A stretch of DNA of 32,415 nt from a virus, in IMG/VR virus record IMGVR_UViG_3300008050_000166, positions 1 through 32,415 of that record; one strand, given 5' to 3'. Position numbers and translations under genes: made by a program. This document shows positions 31,866 through 32,415 of this stretch, piece after piece. The notes beneath the pieces were generated by a model. The model saw nothing but the letters and a program-made list of their open reading frames with translations. It was not told where the DNA came from and ran no database searches. Numbering within the stretch: position 1 is the first letter of the stretch; every line of letters starts with the position of its first letter.

Positions 31866-32136
31866 ATATTTCTATAGATATAGTTGTTGGTGGGAGGACG
31901 CAGTATCCAAATGCGAATGGGAATCTATTGATACTGCTATTTTAACCCTTCCAAAAATATGTTATAGTGAAGGATACTTAATAGAAAAGAACAAGAATTG
32001 TCTAATATTTACCATGACATTTCAAGGTCAAGAGGTTGGAGAGCAAATGGTGATCCCCCTCAAGTCTGTTAAAAAATTAGAAAAACATAAAGATAGTAAG
32101 TTTATATTGAAAGATATACCCTATGGCACGTTCTAA
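31858..32136 (+). CDS. Hypothetical protein before the Ref-like nuclease
   Basis: This 92-residue protein overlaps the previous gene by 8 bases and the next gene by 14 bases. It is a mixed alpha/beta protein with an aromatic, Cys-containing N-terminus (YRYSCWWEDAVSKCEWESID). No family is recognised. There is no membrane segment or signal peptide. Confidence 0.65.
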   Translation: MDRYFYRYSCWWEDAVSKCEWESIDTAILTLPKICYSEGYLIEKNKNCLIFTMTFQGQEVGEQMVIPLKSVKKLEKHKDSKFILKDIPYGTF

Positions 32137-32415
32137 AACTAAGAAAGAAAGAGAACACATGGATAAAGTAGCCAGATTAGGTTGCTTGATCTGTCGCAAA
32201 GAGGGAAATCCTTACAGTCCTGCCGAGTTACACCACATTAGAGATGTAACCCTAGTTGGTCTAGGACAAAGAGCAAAGCACACAGAGGTTATACCTTTAT
32301 GCGTGAATCATCACCGGATAGGAAAGGAATCTTTTCACAATAACAGTCGAGCTTTCTCAAAAAAATGGGGAAGTCAAAAAGAATTATTAATTGAAACCTT
32401 GAATTTATTAGTACA
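32123..32415 (+). CDS. Ref-like HNH nuclease (RecA-dependent type), 3' end outside window
   Basis: The first 97 residues are visible, and the frame is still open at the window edge. The arrangement is that of the Ref family: CLICRKEG (Cys pair, about 21-28), then AELHHIRD (about 35-42), then GLGQRAKHTEVIPLCVNHHR (about 48-67, giving the last Cys and His pair), then FSKKWGSQKELL. P1 Ref is a RecA-dependent HNH endonuclease that cuts in D-loops, and phage relatives sit in recombination/replication operons as here. The start codon lies inside the end of the upstream gene. Confidence 0.85.
   Translation, partial: MARSKTKKEREHMDKVARLGCLICRKEGNPYSPAELHHIRDVTLVGLGQRAKHTEVIPLCVNHHRIGKESFHNNSRAFSKKWGSQKELLIETLNLLV

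Overview
The window is a low-GC (about one third G+C by eye), densely packed tailed-phage genome segment. It is most likely from an uncultured marine podovirus infecting an AT-rich Gram-negative host. The virion genes follow a T7-like plan: portal, scaffold, HK97-fold capsid, tail tubular proteins A and B, three internal virion proteins and a T7-type tail fibre. The fibre repeats, the small exported proteins and the strong A/T codon bias are typical of marine metagenomic phages. This origin is inferred from gene content; no database search was possible. No phage RNA polymerase, DNA polymerase, integrase, tRNA or CRISPR array was seen.

Bases 1-24359 are one rightward late region. It holds the end of a small-terminase-like gene, TerL, a cluster of small genes around an acetyltransferase, portal, a Bbp19-like protein and scaffold. 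A sigma70-like promoter and a structured leader then precede the capsid gene. A putative decoration protein, the tail tubular genes, internal virion proteins and a 1276-residue tail fibre follow. The region ends with small membrane and exported proteins that probably include lysis functions, although no endolysin was recognised. Most genes are joined by ATGA or TAATG overlaps.

Bases 24356-27181 are a leftward early operon. Read in transcription order it encodes an SSB-like (DUF669-type) protein, a Cas4/RecB-like PD-(D/E)XK nuclease, two small unknown proteins and a calcineurin-like phosphoesterase. Bases 27181-27940 form a control region. It has a small Cro/YdaS-like repressor gene, repeated AAGAGTTAA-type operator candidates placed over -35/-10 boxes, a 48-residue leftward gene, palindromes and a perfect 16-bp direct repeat.

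Bases 27937-32415 are a rightward replication and DNA-modification operon. It encodes a DUF1376/YdaU-like protein, a RepB/AEP-type primase, a C5 cytosine methyltransferase, a DEAH helicase with a zinc-ribbon tail, two small unknowns and a truncated Ref-like HNH nuclease at the window edge. The likely logic is repressor-controlled divergent early transcription for replication and recombination (SSB, nuclease, primase, helicase, Ref), followed by late transcription of the packaging, virion and lysis genes.

The most unusual items are: the capsid promoter-leader RNA candidate; the methyltransferase, whose C-terminal third reads as family-like protein in two frames; the operator-rich switch region; a 23-residue peptide with two Cys-Asp-Cys motifs; and the pair of exported proteins before the end of the late operon.
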